Assembly (NCBI GenBank): GCA_028689115.1
Contig: JAQTWV010000001.1
Span: forward strand, 907,204 to 971,203
Reading direction: 5' to 3'
Origin: Candidatus Altimarinota bacterium
GTDB lineage: Bacteria; Patescibacteriota; Gracilibacteria; BD1-5; UBA6164
Length of the DNA stretch: 64,000 nucleotides
The translations under genes were made by a program, and so were the position numbers. Below are positions 10,992-22,241 of the stretch, piece by piece. Every line of letters starts with the position of its first letter. Within the stretch, counting starts at the first letter, position 1. Under the pieces are notes generated by a model. That model was not told the DNA's origin. It was given only the letters and a program-made list of their open reading frames with translations, and did no database searches.

Positions 10992-11645
10992 TTATGTTAA
11001 ATTATCTAATTTCCACTCTTCTATTTTTTTATGATTACCAGATAACAAAATTTCTGGTACTTTTTTTCACATAAAAATCTCTGGCTTAGTATATACAGGA
11101 TACTCTTTTTGTCTATTAAATTTTTTAGAAAAACTATCTTCTTCTAATGATTGTATATTTCACAAAACTCATGGAATATTTCTGACAAGTCAATCAATAA
11201 AAACCTGTGCAGCAAGCTCTCAACTACTAAGTACAAATTCTCAAATACTCACACAATAATCTACATAAATATCTATAATTCTTTGATCAATTCACTCATA
11301 ATGACCACAAATTATAATAAATTCTCAATTCAATTTTTCATAATAATTTTCAATTTTTTCTTGATTTAGCAAATCTCAACTTGGTGACATATATACAACT
11401 GGGATTTTTTTTCACACTTTTTGAAAAATAAAATCAATAGCTTTTGATAATGGTTCTGCTGAAATAACTTGTCCATGCATTCCATATGCTTTTGAATCTA
11501 CTCTTTTAAAATTATCATTGCTAAAATCATTTAGCTTATAATAATTTATTTCAAATAAATCAGAGTCTATTGCTCTTTTCATTATAGAGCTTGAAAAATA
11601 TGAGAAAAAACTTTCAGGAAATATAGTAATTATATGAATTTTCAT
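10992..11645 (-). CDS. trmD: tRNA (guanine37-N1)-methyltransferase
   Basis: TrmD makes m1G37 in tRNAs with G36, using S-adenosylmethionine, and so prevents +1 frameshifting. The 217-residue product is slightly short for the family but has its landmarks: ITIFPESF at the start, GMHGQVISAEPLSKAI, the SPSGDLLNQ loop, CGHYEGIDQRI (family CGrYEGvDeR) and IGEFVLSSGELAAQVFIDGL with IPGVLGN, which form the trefoil-knot SAM site. TGA encodes several of these glycines. It follows gmk by 2 nt and precedes a membrane-protein gene by 8 nt. Confidence 0.93.
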
Positions 11646-11647
11646 AA

Positions 11648-12238
11648 TTAGTTTTGATTTATTTTATTGTTAATAATCTTTTTTAATTCTAGAAGTGTTT
11701 CTTCTGGAGATAAACTAGCATCAATTATATGATCAGCTAAATAAATAAGTTCTTTTTCTTTTTTAGCAGAATTTATCCTATTTACATAATCATTTCAAGT
11801 TACATCATCTCATCTTGAAGCCATTCTATTTTTTATTTCTTCAAGTGGAATATCAAGAAATATATATGTAAAATGCTCTCTTGAAATCTTATTTTCTTCC
11901 AATACTTTTGGTAATATCAATATATCCATTTCTTTTAAGATATATCTTCATAAATTTATTCAATCATCCAAAACATCTTTTATCCTAGTTCAATAATATG
12001 CTTGATTATGAATGAAATTATATTCTAGAAATTCATTGTTTTCAATAGATTTTTTAAATTCTTCTAAAGTGAGTTTTATATAATCAATCCCAGGTTTTTC
12101 TCAAATTCTTGGTTCTCTTGTTTTGCAAGATAACGCCAAATTTAGATTAAAAGTTTCATCTTTTAACAAAGCTCTTATTACAGTACCTTTTCAAGCTCAA
12201 GCTACTCAAGAAATAAAAAAAATATGCCCCTTTTTCAT
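11648..12238 (-). CDS. gmk: Guanylate kinase
   Basis: Phosphorylates GMP to GDP in guanine-nucleotide synthesis. It has 196 residues, normal for the family. The P-loop near residues 10-18 reads SGVAGAGKGT, with three glycines as TGA. The GMP-binding segment follows as LSCKTREPRIGEKPGIDY (family STTRpPRpGEvdGvDY), and the lid carries RMASRGDD. The loss of the usual Ser/Thr pair for CKT is mild. The gene starts at the ATG at 12236-12238 and ends 2 nt before trmD. A divergent ICMT-like gene lies about 105 nt away. Confidence 0.87.
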
Positions 12239-12330
12239 TAAATAAATTTAAAAAATAATAAAAGTTATTTTAATAAAAAAATATCAAATTGCAATTTATA
12301 GTTTTATTTATAAAATTATTTTAACTAATA

Positions 12331-12336
12331 TATAAT
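12331..12336 (+). promoter_or_regulatory. -10 box (TATAAT), near-leaderless start of the ICMT-like gene
   Basis: A perfect TATAAT ends only 8 nt before the ATG at 12345. A transcript started at the usual distance would therefore have almost no leader. No Shine-Dalgarno sequence is visible. The -35 is weak. Confidence 0.5.
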
Positions 12337-12344
12337 GAATACAA

Positions 12345-13382
12345 ATGAAAGAATTAATTAAAAACTATATTTCTAGCGCTTTTTTTATAATTCTATGATA
12401 TGTTTTTTATACACAAAATTCATATTATAAGTGATTTTTATTTTTTGATATTCAATTCATAAATACAAAAATAAATACTCTAGATATATTTCAATTTCTT
12501 TTATACCTATACCTTGCTTTACTTATACCTTTTTATTTAGTTGAAAACAATAAATCAAAAGCTAGAATTGTACTTAATAGCATAAAAAATAAATTAACAA
12601 TCAAAAATTATAAGATAAAAGACGAAGAAAAAAATAGTATCCTTGCTTGGATAGTTAAGTTTTTTTTCGCACCATTAATGATAATTTGGATCTTTCAAAA
12701 TCTATGAGTAATTGTAAACAAAGTATATTATTGATTTAATGAAACAAGTACATTTTTCCAAAATTTTTATTATTTTTATAATAATTACATATTTCTTACA
12801 ATTTTTAAATTAATTATTTTTATAGATCTATTATTTTTTACACTTGGTTATTTACTTGAAAGTAAATATCTATGAAACAAGATAAAAAGTGTAGAACCAA
12901 CAGTATTGTGATGGCTTGTTGCTCTAATCTGTTATCCACCATTTAATTCTGTAATGGATAATTTTTTCGCTTGGTATAGTAGCGAAACTCCTATGTTTAA
13001 TAATTTTTATGTTCATATTATATTAAACTCTCTACTTTTAGTCTTTTTTGCAATTTATTCTCGGGCTTCAGTAGCACTTTGATTAAAAGCTAGCAATCTT
13101 ACAAATAGATGAATAATCTCTAAATGACCTTATAAATACGTAAGACATCCAGCATATATTTCCAAAAATATTTCATGGTTTATTTGAGCACTTCCAATAA
13201 TATTTATAAACATAAAAGAATTTAATATTTATAATTTATTTTTAATATTTGCTTCAATATCTGCTTGGTGATTTATTTATTATATGAGAGCAGTTACAGA
13301 AGAAAGACATTTGGAATTAGACGATGAATACATAGAATACAAAAAGAAAGTAAAATATAAATTTATACCAAAAATATTTTAA
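12345..13382 (+). CDS. ICMT/PEMT-like membrane methyltransferase
   Basis: A 345-residue polytopic membrane protein with about seven hydrophobic segments. The C-terminal third carries the isoprenylcysteine methyltransferase/phospholipid methyltransferase signature: ISKGPYKYVRHPAYISKNIS (family G.Y..vRHP.Yl...l), then SAWGFIYYMRAVTEERHLE and DDEYIEYKKKVKYKFIP. In this family these parts bind S-adenosylmethionine and the substrate headgroup. The long N-terminal part (TM segments at about 8-25, 45-65, 105-125, 145-170) is not diagnostic. The substrate is unknown in bacteria: a lipid or a quinone-like compound is possible. It is a monocistronic unit with its own promoter and terminator. Confidence 0.78.
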
Positions 13383-13390
13383 AAAACCAA

Positions 13391-13420
13391 AAAATCAGTC
13401 TCTACGAGACTGATTTTTTT
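13391..13420. terminator. Bidirectional intrinsic terminator
   Basis: Hairpin AAATCAGTCTC-TAC-GAGACTGATTT with T runs on both strands, placed between two convergent genes, so it can serve both. Confidence 0.88.
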
Positions 13421-16163
13421 ATTTTGCAACTTTAGTTGAATCTAAGTATTCATTAATAAATATAGAAGTAAGCGGAGCTGGATCTCTAAATATAGAAGAA
13501 CCAAAACTTACAATTGTTCCTACATCAAGTAATCCTGAAGAATTTTGCTTAATATAAGTTCTTTTACTTATTAAATCTTGCGTATTTCCGTATAATGAAC
13601 CTTTTACATTTAATACATTATTTGTAGATCAATTTATTCATACGATATCTCATCCAATACTTCAATTTGGAATTGAAATATATGTTCAAGTTATACTAGT
13701 AACAGTTTTATCAATTTGTATATTTCATCATTTTACAACAAATGAAATATTATCAGGAAAAGCTATGTTACTATTTATAATTAAATTACCATTTTCAATA
13801 ATATAAGTTCTAGCTCATGATAATCATAAAAATGTATTACTATTAACTACAAAACTAGTATTTTTTAATATAAAAGCATTAGTAATTCAATTATAATTTT
13901 TAAAATCATTTAAATCATTAGTACTTCATAAACTTAATCAACTAATTGTTGTAGCTTGATTAACAGCATCATTATAATTTTGTCAATCTTGCGAAATACT
14001 ATTAACAGATGTTGTATTTGATACATCAGTTGAATAACTTGAAATATCTCAAGTTGAAACTCATGCTCAAACAAAGTTTTTATTTATATCAGAGTTCCCT
14101 GTAACTTGAGTTACATTTGAAACATTAGAAATATTAGAAGTATTATTTACAAAACTTGTACCACCTCATGTAGTTGTAATACTTGGTTTAGAAACTCTTA
14201 CTTGTAACTCAGAAGCAAAATATGCATCTGTATATAATGTTCATTTATTTTCTAATGTAGTAACTAAAACATTATCACCATAAGTTCCTGCAGTTAATGA
14301 GCTCGTATTTCAAACAAAATTTGGATAAGTTGAAAATGCAAAACTATTACCTGGGAAAAGTGTTTTTCAAATAGGTTGACAGATAGTTCCTCATGAAATT
14401 GTTGTTCATGATTTTTTAACTACACAAAGTGAGTCAAAATATAAATCATAACCTGATTTATTTAAAATAAATGGTTTATCAAGAGAATATTCTGAATAAG
14501 GATTCATATTATTTCAAATAATAACATTATCACTAGGTCAAAAAACTATTTCTCAATCATTTGGAAATGATAAAACTCAATTTATTTTACAACTTGATGT
14601 ACACCATGCTGGCCAAGTTCCTGTTCCATAATCACATTCTTCTAATTCAAAATTATCATTTGGTCTTTGAATAATTCAATCTCAACAATAATCTGGAGAA
14701 CCACCTCAACTACTTCCTCATCCACTACTTCATCCTGAACTACCACCTGAACTTCATCAACTTGAACTACCTCAACTACTTGAACCAGTACCTGGCACTA
14801 AATTACAAGCTGGATTAGTTAGCCAAGTATAAAATGATGATTCAGTAACACTTTGATTATAAACACTACAAGAAGCACTTGCATCATTACATGTAAATGT
14901 TGCAGATGTTGTACTGTTTGCTCAAGCAACTGCTGGTGCAAACATAAACGAACCAGAACAATTTAATCTAAAAGTCTGTACAAAATTATTTCATGTACAA
15001 GTAACTTGATTTCACGATTTAGATATATCTCTACATTGATATGATCAGCCACCTCATGACGATGAACTTGATGAAGTTGTTACAGATACTGTTTGTTGAC
15101 AAGCTGGACTTGTAATTGTACCATCTACAAAACATGTTGGAGTATATGTTCATACTGTTGCATAACTACATACTCAAGTACTTGCGTTTATTGTTTGTCC
15201 ATTTCAACAATTTATTGTATACGTTGTTGCATTTACTCATGTACAAACTACATTTGAAGTCAATGAGTTAACTCAAGTTGTAGGTGTTGCTGTTAAATTT
15301 GTACAACTTGGCGTTGTTACTGTATTTGTAACAGTAACTGTTTGCTGACAAGCTGGACTTGTTATTGTTCAATCAACAAAACAATTTGCCAAAAATGTTC
15401 ATGTTGATGTGTAATTACATGTTCATGTATTTGCATTTATTGTTTGTCCATTTCAACAATTTATTGTATATGTTGTTGCATTTGTTCATGTACAAGCAAC
15501 ATTACTTGCTAAAGGAGCATTTCAAGTAAGTGGATTTAAAGATAAATTATTACAAACTGGTGAAGTAACAATATTTATAGGTTCACAAGTTGTAACACTA
15601 CATCAACCTACTCACCAACCAGCATGACTTAAATCATTTGGATCACAAGTTTCATTTATATTAATTCATGAATATTGATCAGTATAATTATCAACAACTC
15701 AATCTCAACACCATGTTATTTCATATGGTTGATACTCAGTATGAGTATAAGGACCTGCCCAAACTCAAGGACTAGTTTCCTCATAGTAAGTTATTCAATA
15801 TAATATTTCTAAATCTTTTAATCATCTTGAAACTGGATGAAATGATATAGGATATGGTATATTACTACTAACTACTTGCATTGATTGTCAAGCATTAACA
15901 ATATATCAAGCCGATATTAAAGATGGAGTATATCAAAAAGAAGGATTTGTTCATCAATTATAATCTGCTTTTTCAGTAAAAGTAGTGGTAACTTGATTTA
16001 TTCAACTTTTCTTTGTTGCAGAAGAATTAAACACATCAAAAAAATTGTATTGATAACCATATCTCAACTTTATACTTGGAAATTCTTGATCATATGCTCA
16101 TACAAATCAATAATTTATACAAGTTAAAATGAAAATGAATATTGAAAAATATATTTTTTTCAT
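13419..16163 (-). CDS. Secreted surface protein with tandem PKD-like domains
   Basis: A 914-residue protein. An N-terminal hydrophobic segment (residues 4-20, IYFSIFIFILTCIN) is a signal peptide. Two near-identical Cys-containing Ig/PKD-like repeats lie at about 205-350: NCGNGQTINANTG and NCGNGQTINASTG, each followed by CFVDGTITSPACQQTV. Ser/Gly linkers follow at about 360-375 and 460-490. Next comes a segment with CCGDGIIQRPND and a long Thr/Asn/Ser-rich beta region that resembles polymer-like adhesins. No catalytic motif is seen. It follows a tiny lipoprotein gene by 9 nt and a 1,022-residue surface protein, which suggests a cell-surface or adhesion unit. Confidence 0.72.
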
Positions 16164-16172
16164 ATAAGTATA

Positions 16173-16343
16173 TTAATTTTTAAATTTTACAGGACTAATT
16201 GCCTCTGATATTTCAGTAGTTCAAGTTCATCAAACTACTCACTTTTCTTCAACTTTAAACTCTGAAGAATCTATATTATTTTGTTTAGTGCAAGATACAA
16301 TTAATAGTAAAATTCAAAAAACATATATAATTTTTTTTAACAT
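16173..16343 (-). CDS. Small lipoprotein
   Basis: A 56-residue product. After MLKKI, a hydrophobic run ends in IVSC, a lipobox, with the likely lipidated Cys at about residue 18. The mature part is short and charged with TTEISEAISPVKF near the end. It is the middle gene of a leftward unit, with 26 nt to the upstream gene and 9 nt to the PKD-like protein gene. No family recognised; a membrane-anchored partner of the neighbouring surface proteins is possible. Confidence 0.6.
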
Positions 16344-16369
16344 ATTGAATTATTTTAATAAAATAATTA

Positions 16370-19300
16370 TTATCCACCTGGTGTAAATCAAATTCAAGTA
16401 ACTGTTGTAGTAACATTTCAAGAAACTCATCAAGCTACTCATCATTCAGGAGCAATTCATGCTCAACTTCATCCTGGATTACTTGTAGCACCTGGAACTT
16501 CAGTTTTAGGAGTTCAACTATTACTGTTAATTTTTAGTGCAGCAATAACTGGATTAACTCATAAATTAATTTCATCTCATGTAACAACTCATAAATTTAA
16601 TGCAGCAGTTGCATCTTTTGTTCATACAGGAGCAATATTTTGCTTATTATTTCAGATTTCAAATGCTGGATAAGCTATAGCATAAGTTGTATTTAAACAA
16701 ATATTTCAAGCAACCATAGCACGAGATTCTATAAATTTAGTACTTTTACCATCTTGTAATTTAAGTCCATCAACTCATAGTTTAGAAATATCACCATTAA
16801 CTAAATAATCTTTATATTGAGGTAATGTTAATTGTTTATCAATTTTATTACTTTTCAAAAATTTATTTAATTTTGCTAATTGTACATTAACTCATAATGA
16901 ATTATCTGAAGAATTTAAAAGTCCATCAATTATAGATTGTTTTTTATCATTGTCAATATTTATAAATTTAGGAACAACTGAAAATGATCAATCAATTACT
17001 GAAACTCTATGTAATGAAGATCTACTTTCATTTTTATGATTAGCATCCAATGGTGTCATAAATTGTAAAGATGTAATCTCTTGTCAAGGTAGTATTTCAG
17101 AAATTTGTTTTGAAGAGTAATTTCATTTTACCACAAAATTATCCTCAGAAGATGGAATTGGAAAACCAAGTTTTTTAGCTAATGCTGATTCTGCATTTAC
17201 TACTCATTTTGTACGAATTTCATTATATTTTGGTGATTTTTTTGCTCTTGTTTCACTATTTCAAGACATGTATGTATCCCACTCATTAAATGAATCTATT
17301 TTATTTTTTAAAAATTTAGCTAAACTTTTATAATTTCATTTTTCCATTTTATTTAATTCAACTAAAACATTTTCTTTATCTCATCTAGATATTGCTTTAA
17401 CTAATGCAGAAAATTCTACTTTATGTCATATATCATATAATGCTCTTCACATAGTTTCAGAACCATTAACTCATTCTCTTAATTTAGCATTAAGCATATT
17501 ATCTTTTCATTGGCGAGCATTTTTAACTTTACCAATTTCTTGTGTTCAAGAAACACTTCATTGTGGAATAGTAGTTTTAGAATTACTATTTCTTTCAACT
17601 AAGCTTAGAACATAGTAATCTTCTCTTCATCATTTATACGAAAATTTAAAATCATATATTTTATCAGAATTTTCTAAATCTAATCATTCAGGAATAATTA
17701 TTTCCTTTATTGGGAAATCTCTATCATCACCATCTAACTTAATAGTTTGTCATTTTTCTGGAATTGAATGTTTATATTTTCAATTAGATAATTTTTCTAT
17801 TTTAATTCAAACTCTTTGTAATTCAGATGAATTTAATGATTTTTCTGTTAATTTTGATTCAACATCATTTGTAGCATTTAACTTAGTTGGAACATAATTA
17901 GTATCTATATTATCTCTATTTAATCCTATAAATAACAATCCAAGAGTTGCTTTCCAATCTGAACCCTTATTTTCTTCTCATAATGTCATTATGTATGATT
18001 GTATCATAACTTTTTGTAAATCTTTTTTTCATTGTGGAGTATTTGTATCAATTTTATATTTTTTAGATAAATTTATAACTTCACTATACATAGATTTTAA
18101 TTTAGCATTTTTTATATCAGTATCAGTTCAATCAAGTTTTAAACTAAGTAACTCTTTTGTAAATTCTGTAATTTCAGATTCAATTTCATCAACATCCATC
18201 TTGTCTTTTCAAAAACTCATAGATAGTCTCCTTCACATAAATGCATCTTTAATATATGAAATAACTGACTTTAATCATGATAATACTGAACCTTCTTCTG
18301 ATTTTTCAACTTTAGATATAAATTCTTCTCATTTAAATTGAGTTTCTTCATATCATACCACAACTAATCATCCAGTAACTACCAATACTCCTGTTGTTAC
18401 AAGTCAAGCAATTACATTTTTTACAGTTGGAGTAAGTGTAGAATATATAATACTATCTATCTCAATTTTTCTATTTTCAGTTGGAATTTTATCTAAAAAA
18501 TTTGATAATTTTCAACTTAAAAGTGCATATAATCAAGAATTAATTCAAATACTTGTTAAAAAATTTAGATTTAATAATAATTTTTCTTTAAACTCTTTCG
18601 TTTCTGATTCATTAAAATTTGTAGAATCTTTTCAAGTTATTTCTTTAAATATACTTTTAATTTTAGAAATATCTCATCAATTAGATAACTTTGATAAAGC
18701 TGTTTTTAAAGTTTTTTCATCAACAAGATTTTGATCATCTAAATCATTATCATTATTTAAATCTGAAAGTTTTAATAATAAATCTGATCAAGACAATTCT
18801 CTTGACTCACTTTTTTCTGTGCTATTTCAAGTAATATCTACATTCACAACTTTTTGTTCTTTTAATTCAACAACAGATGAATTAACTCATTTTTTAGATA
18901 ATTCTTTTTCTAATGCAGCTTTTGTAGATGATCCAAAATCTCAATCTACTCAATTATTTTTTCATTTTAACTTATATCATAATAAAATTAATGCTCATTG
19001 TAATGCCTTAACTTTAACCAAATCTTTTGAATCTTTTTTAACATCAAATTTTTCAACAGTTGTTTTTGCAATATCATCACTTAAAATATTTGAGTTAGCA
19101 GATGATTCATTAACTATTCCAACAGCTGCATTAACTTGCTCTTGACTTAATCAACTTCTTTCATTTTCTTGTTTAGTCTTAAGTTCATCAAACTTTTTAA
19201 CAAAAGCATCTTCAGTTTGATAATTTTGAATTTTACTCTCAATTTGAGAAACAATTTTTTTTATTTCATCACTTATTTTTTTATTATCAATTTTTAAAAT

Positions 19301-19438
19301 TTCTCTCATTTCTTCTTTACTTGCTTTTTTATCTCAATTTGAATCGATATCAATAAAAACACTAGAAGCTTGTGAATCTAGATTTGTTTCCAAAAATGAA
19401 AGTAATAATTTTTTATATTGTTTTACGATGTGTAACAT
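16370..19438 (-). CDS. Large surface protein with peptidoglycan-binding domain and Ca-binding-like motifs
   Basis: A 1,022-residue protein. An EF-hand/dockerin-like DIDSNGDKKASKEEM lies at about 40-55. A peptidoglycan-binding type 1 domain is at about 155-190: VKALQGALILLGY followed by GVDGDFGSSTKAALEKEL. A second Asp-rich loop, DLNNDNDLDDQN, is at about 245. A hydrophobic span at about 325-355 is a likely membrane segment. The rest is a Lys/Ser-rich region ending in a Gly-rich tail (GGSGAGIAPEGGVAGG). There is no cleavable signal peptide at the start, which is odd for a wall-binding protein. I do not recognise the whole architecture. It heads a unit with a lipoprotein and a PKD-like protein. 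Confidence 0.68.
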
Positions 19439-19542
19439 AATAGGTTTTTTAATTAATATAATTTATACCATTATATAATATCATAATTACAAAACAAAAA
19501 CCAAAATAATTAACTTGACTATTATAAAATTTTATGAATAAA

Positions 19543-19571
19543 AAAAGATAAGGGGTTTTTACCTTATCTTT
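19543..19571. terminator. Intrinsic terminator
   Basis: Hairpin AAAGATAAGG / CCTTATCTTT with flanking T and A runs, just downstream of the LPQTG gene on the minus strand. Confidence 0.78.
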
Positions 19572-19588
19572 CTTATAATTTATAATTA

Positions 19589-20264
19589 TTAATTATTTTT
19601 AAATCTAACTATACCAAAACCTAAAATCATTGCTAGAATTAGTAATAAGAAATATTCTGCAGGACCAGTTTGAGGAAGAGTTTTTGGTGGAGTAACAACT
19701 GGAGCAACTCATGCTGCTGATTTATACAATACACATTCATTATGTGGAGTATTACTCATACCTAATTCTCAATTAGCTAAAAGTGTATGACTTAGTATTG
19801 GATATATTAACAAACCAATATTTTCATCTTTAGCTGTTTCATTTTTATCTAATTTATAAGCATAACCTAATTTAGATTTTAACCAAGTTAATGATTTACC
19901 TGCTCAAAGTACATATCAATCTTGTTCAGTTGAAAATACTGCTTCAAATTCAGGAGTATATTCCCAAAAATCTTTTGAATCTGGAGTTTGTGACCATTCT
20001 ACTTTTGAAGTATTTAAGTTAACCATTTCTGGCATTTCTTGTTGTTCTTTATAAAGAATTTTATCACTCTCAGAAGTATTTGACCAAATATCAGTTAATA
20101 AACCAATAAATCCTCATTGTTCTTTTGAACCTCAATCAAAACATTGATTACATGAATATTCAGCGAAAACTGGATCAGTAGAACATTCTACTTCTTTAGT
20201 ATCAGCATGTGTATAGCTAAAAGAAGCTAATAACAAAGATACAGTCAAAATCTTTTTTAACATA
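19589..20264 (-). pseudogene. LPXTG-anchored surface protein, signal peptide out of frame
   Basis: The ATG at 20262-20264 opens a good signal peptide (MLKKILTVSLLLASF) that stops at a TAG (20217-20219). One base away in frame the mature protein continues (SYTHADTKEVECSTDP...) for about 205 residues. It ends with a sortase-type sorting signal: LPQTG, a hydrophobic segment (YFLLLILAMILGFGIV) and a basic tail RFKNN. The switch is at a 5-A tract on the + strand (20219-20223); four As would restore one frame. The main frame has an upstream TAG and no start of its own. This could be phase variation, a recent mutation or a base-call error. The intact rest argues against long decay. Confidence 0.72.
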
Positions 20265-20343
20265 ATATAAATAATTACTATATAAATATAAGATTATATT
20301 AACAAAAACTATCTAAGTGTCAAAATCATTAACACTTTTAGCT

Positions 20344-21510
20344 TTACTTTTTCAAAATTTTATTTACAACTATTTGTTGAACTAACATAAACAGAGTAGA
20401 AATACCCCAATATATTCATACTCAAGCGAAAAGTGAATATGTAAATACTCCTACCATAGCTGGCATACCATAAAGCATAAATTTATTCATCATTTCTGGA
20501 TCTGGCATCATTTGTGAATACTTATCATCATTTGCTTTTTTTTCTAAAACAACTCCAGATGCTTTGTTTTCTTTATCCTTTTGATTTAATGATAATTTTA
20601 TTTGGAAAAATTGAAGAGTTGCAATTATTATAGCTAAAACTATTCATTGAATACCTCATTTTGCAAGTAAATCAAGTCAATAGAATCAAAAACTTATATC
20701 AGTTAATAAAAATGATTTTGAATACTCATAAAGATAATAAGTATTTGATGGATCTTGAATTCAAAGTATTATACGATAAATAACTAGAAGAATTGGCATT
20801 TGAATAAGTAAAAATCAACAAGACCCTACTGGGTTAACTTTTTCATTCTTATATAAATCCATCATTTTCATACCTATCATTTGTTGATCTCATTTATGAT
20901 CATCTTGTATTTTTTTGATTTTTGGTTGAATTGCTTGTAATTTTTTTTGTGATAACATCATTTTATGTTGTGGCCATAATAACAATAATCTGATGATTAT
21001 AGTCACACAAACTGTAGCCCAACCAAATGAACCTTTAAATATTTCTATTAAAAAAATAACTAAATTATAAATTGGCGCATATATAATTCAAGTAAATAAC
21101 TTACTAATTGTTCATTTATTTTCTAATTCAAATTGATCAAAATATTCCTTATCTCAAACTTTTGAATTTAGAGTATATTTACCAACTTTTTCAAAACTTG
21201 AATATTCTTTTGCATAAGAAATAAGATGAGTTTCTCCAGATTTTATTTCAATATCTTCACAAAAATCATTTGTAAAACTTATTTTATCACCTGAAGATAG
21301 TATATTGATATCACTACAAGTATTAATAATAACTCCACTAGCTGTAAAATTTTTTACCATAACTCAAACAGAAGCTGGAATTGTATAATTAGTTTTTTCA
21401 AATGATATATCTAAAGTATTATCAAGTGTTTGTTTTTTATCACCTCCAAAGTAACTAAATATTAAAATAGTTAGCATTAACACTAGTATTAAATCCAAAA
21501 ATTTTTTCAT
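20344..21510 (-). CDS. yidC: Membrane protein insertase YidC
   Basis: YidC/Oxa1 inserts and folds membrane proteins, with or without SecYEG. The 388-residue protein has an N-terminal anchor (ILVLMLTILIFSYF), a periplasmic-type beta domain of about 120 residues, and then the conserved core from about 155: IFKGSFGWATVCVTIIIRLL, a cytoplasmic PKIKKIQDDHKGD loop, NPVGSCWFLLIQMPILLVIY (family NPlaGClP.liQmPif) and the final FAGVGIYWGISTLFMLVQQ (family GlvlYW..sNl..i.Qq). It starts 1 nt after rnpA. The hydrophilic core-loop pattern supports the call strongly. Confidence 0.92.
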
Positions 21511-21511
21511 A

Positions 21512-21859
21512 TTATATTTTATATTTATCTAATAAAAAACTTAAATCTTTTTCAAAAGAGATTATACTTGAAACTTCTTTTTTTTCTAATTTAGTTTGTT
21601 TTTTTACAACAAAAACTAAATCATAAGATTGTCATGAATTTTCAATTTTTCAAGAACATTTATCATAAAATTTTCTCCTAAAAAAGTTCCTATCTATACT
21701 TGTTTTAACTGATTTTCATCAAATTACAATGGAAAATCTATTGTAAGGTAAATCATTTTTCAGTAAATTTAACACTATTCAATAAGAAAAAAAAGGTTTT
21801 CACTTATGTAAAACCTTTTTTGTTTCTTTTTCAGTTAATCTATATTTTTTAGCAATCAC
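21512..21859 (-). CDS. rnpA: Ribonuclease P protein component
   Basis: RnpA helps the RNase P RNA cleave 5' leaders from pre-tRNAs. A 115-residue protein with LTEKETKKVLHKGK near the start and the hallmark basic helix NRFSIVIGGKSVKTSIDRNF followed by FRRKFYD (family RN.iKR..RE). No ATG precedes the conserved start. GTG at 21857-21859 is the best start, and an ATT follows it. It is 26 nt downstream of rpmH and 1 nt before yidC: the standard rpmH-rnpA-yidC cluster. Confidence 0.9.
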
Positions 21860-21885
21860 TATAAAAATACTTAAAAACTAAAATA

Positions 21886-22128
21886 TTACTTTCTTTTAAC
21901 AAAATTTCCTTTACCATCAAAAGGTGATTTTCTTGCAGTACCTCCTGCGATAATATGCATTTTAGCTTTTCCGTTGATTTCTTGAAATCTTTTTGGATAA
22001 GAAACTGTAAGAACATGTCTTCCTTTTCTTCTTCTAGCTTTTAGAACATTTCTCCCATTATCAGTAGCACTTCTTTGTAGAAATCAGTGTACTCTAAGTC
22101 TTTTTCTTTTCTTTAGTTTTGCTAACAT
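21886..22128 (-). CDS. rpmH: 50S ribosomal protein L34, C-terminally extended
   Basis: L34 of the large ribosomal subunit. Residues about 8-40 match the family: KRLRVHGFLQRSATDNGRNV followed by LKARRRKGRHVLTVSYPK. Usual L34 is about 44-50 residues; this one has 80. The extra 40 residues (RFQEINGKAKMHIIAGG... ending FVKRK) are basic, so probably still rRNA-contacting. It heads rpmH-rnpA-yidC, and the ~110 nt upstream is AT-rich and must hold the promoter. Confidence 0.9.
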
Positions 22129-22241
22129 CTTGATTTATTTATATATTAATTATGTTTTTTATAAATTTCTAAAAAGTGTATATATTTTTTAAAAATTGCC
22201 CGTGTATCATATTAAAAAATACTTATTTGTCAAAAGATTTT

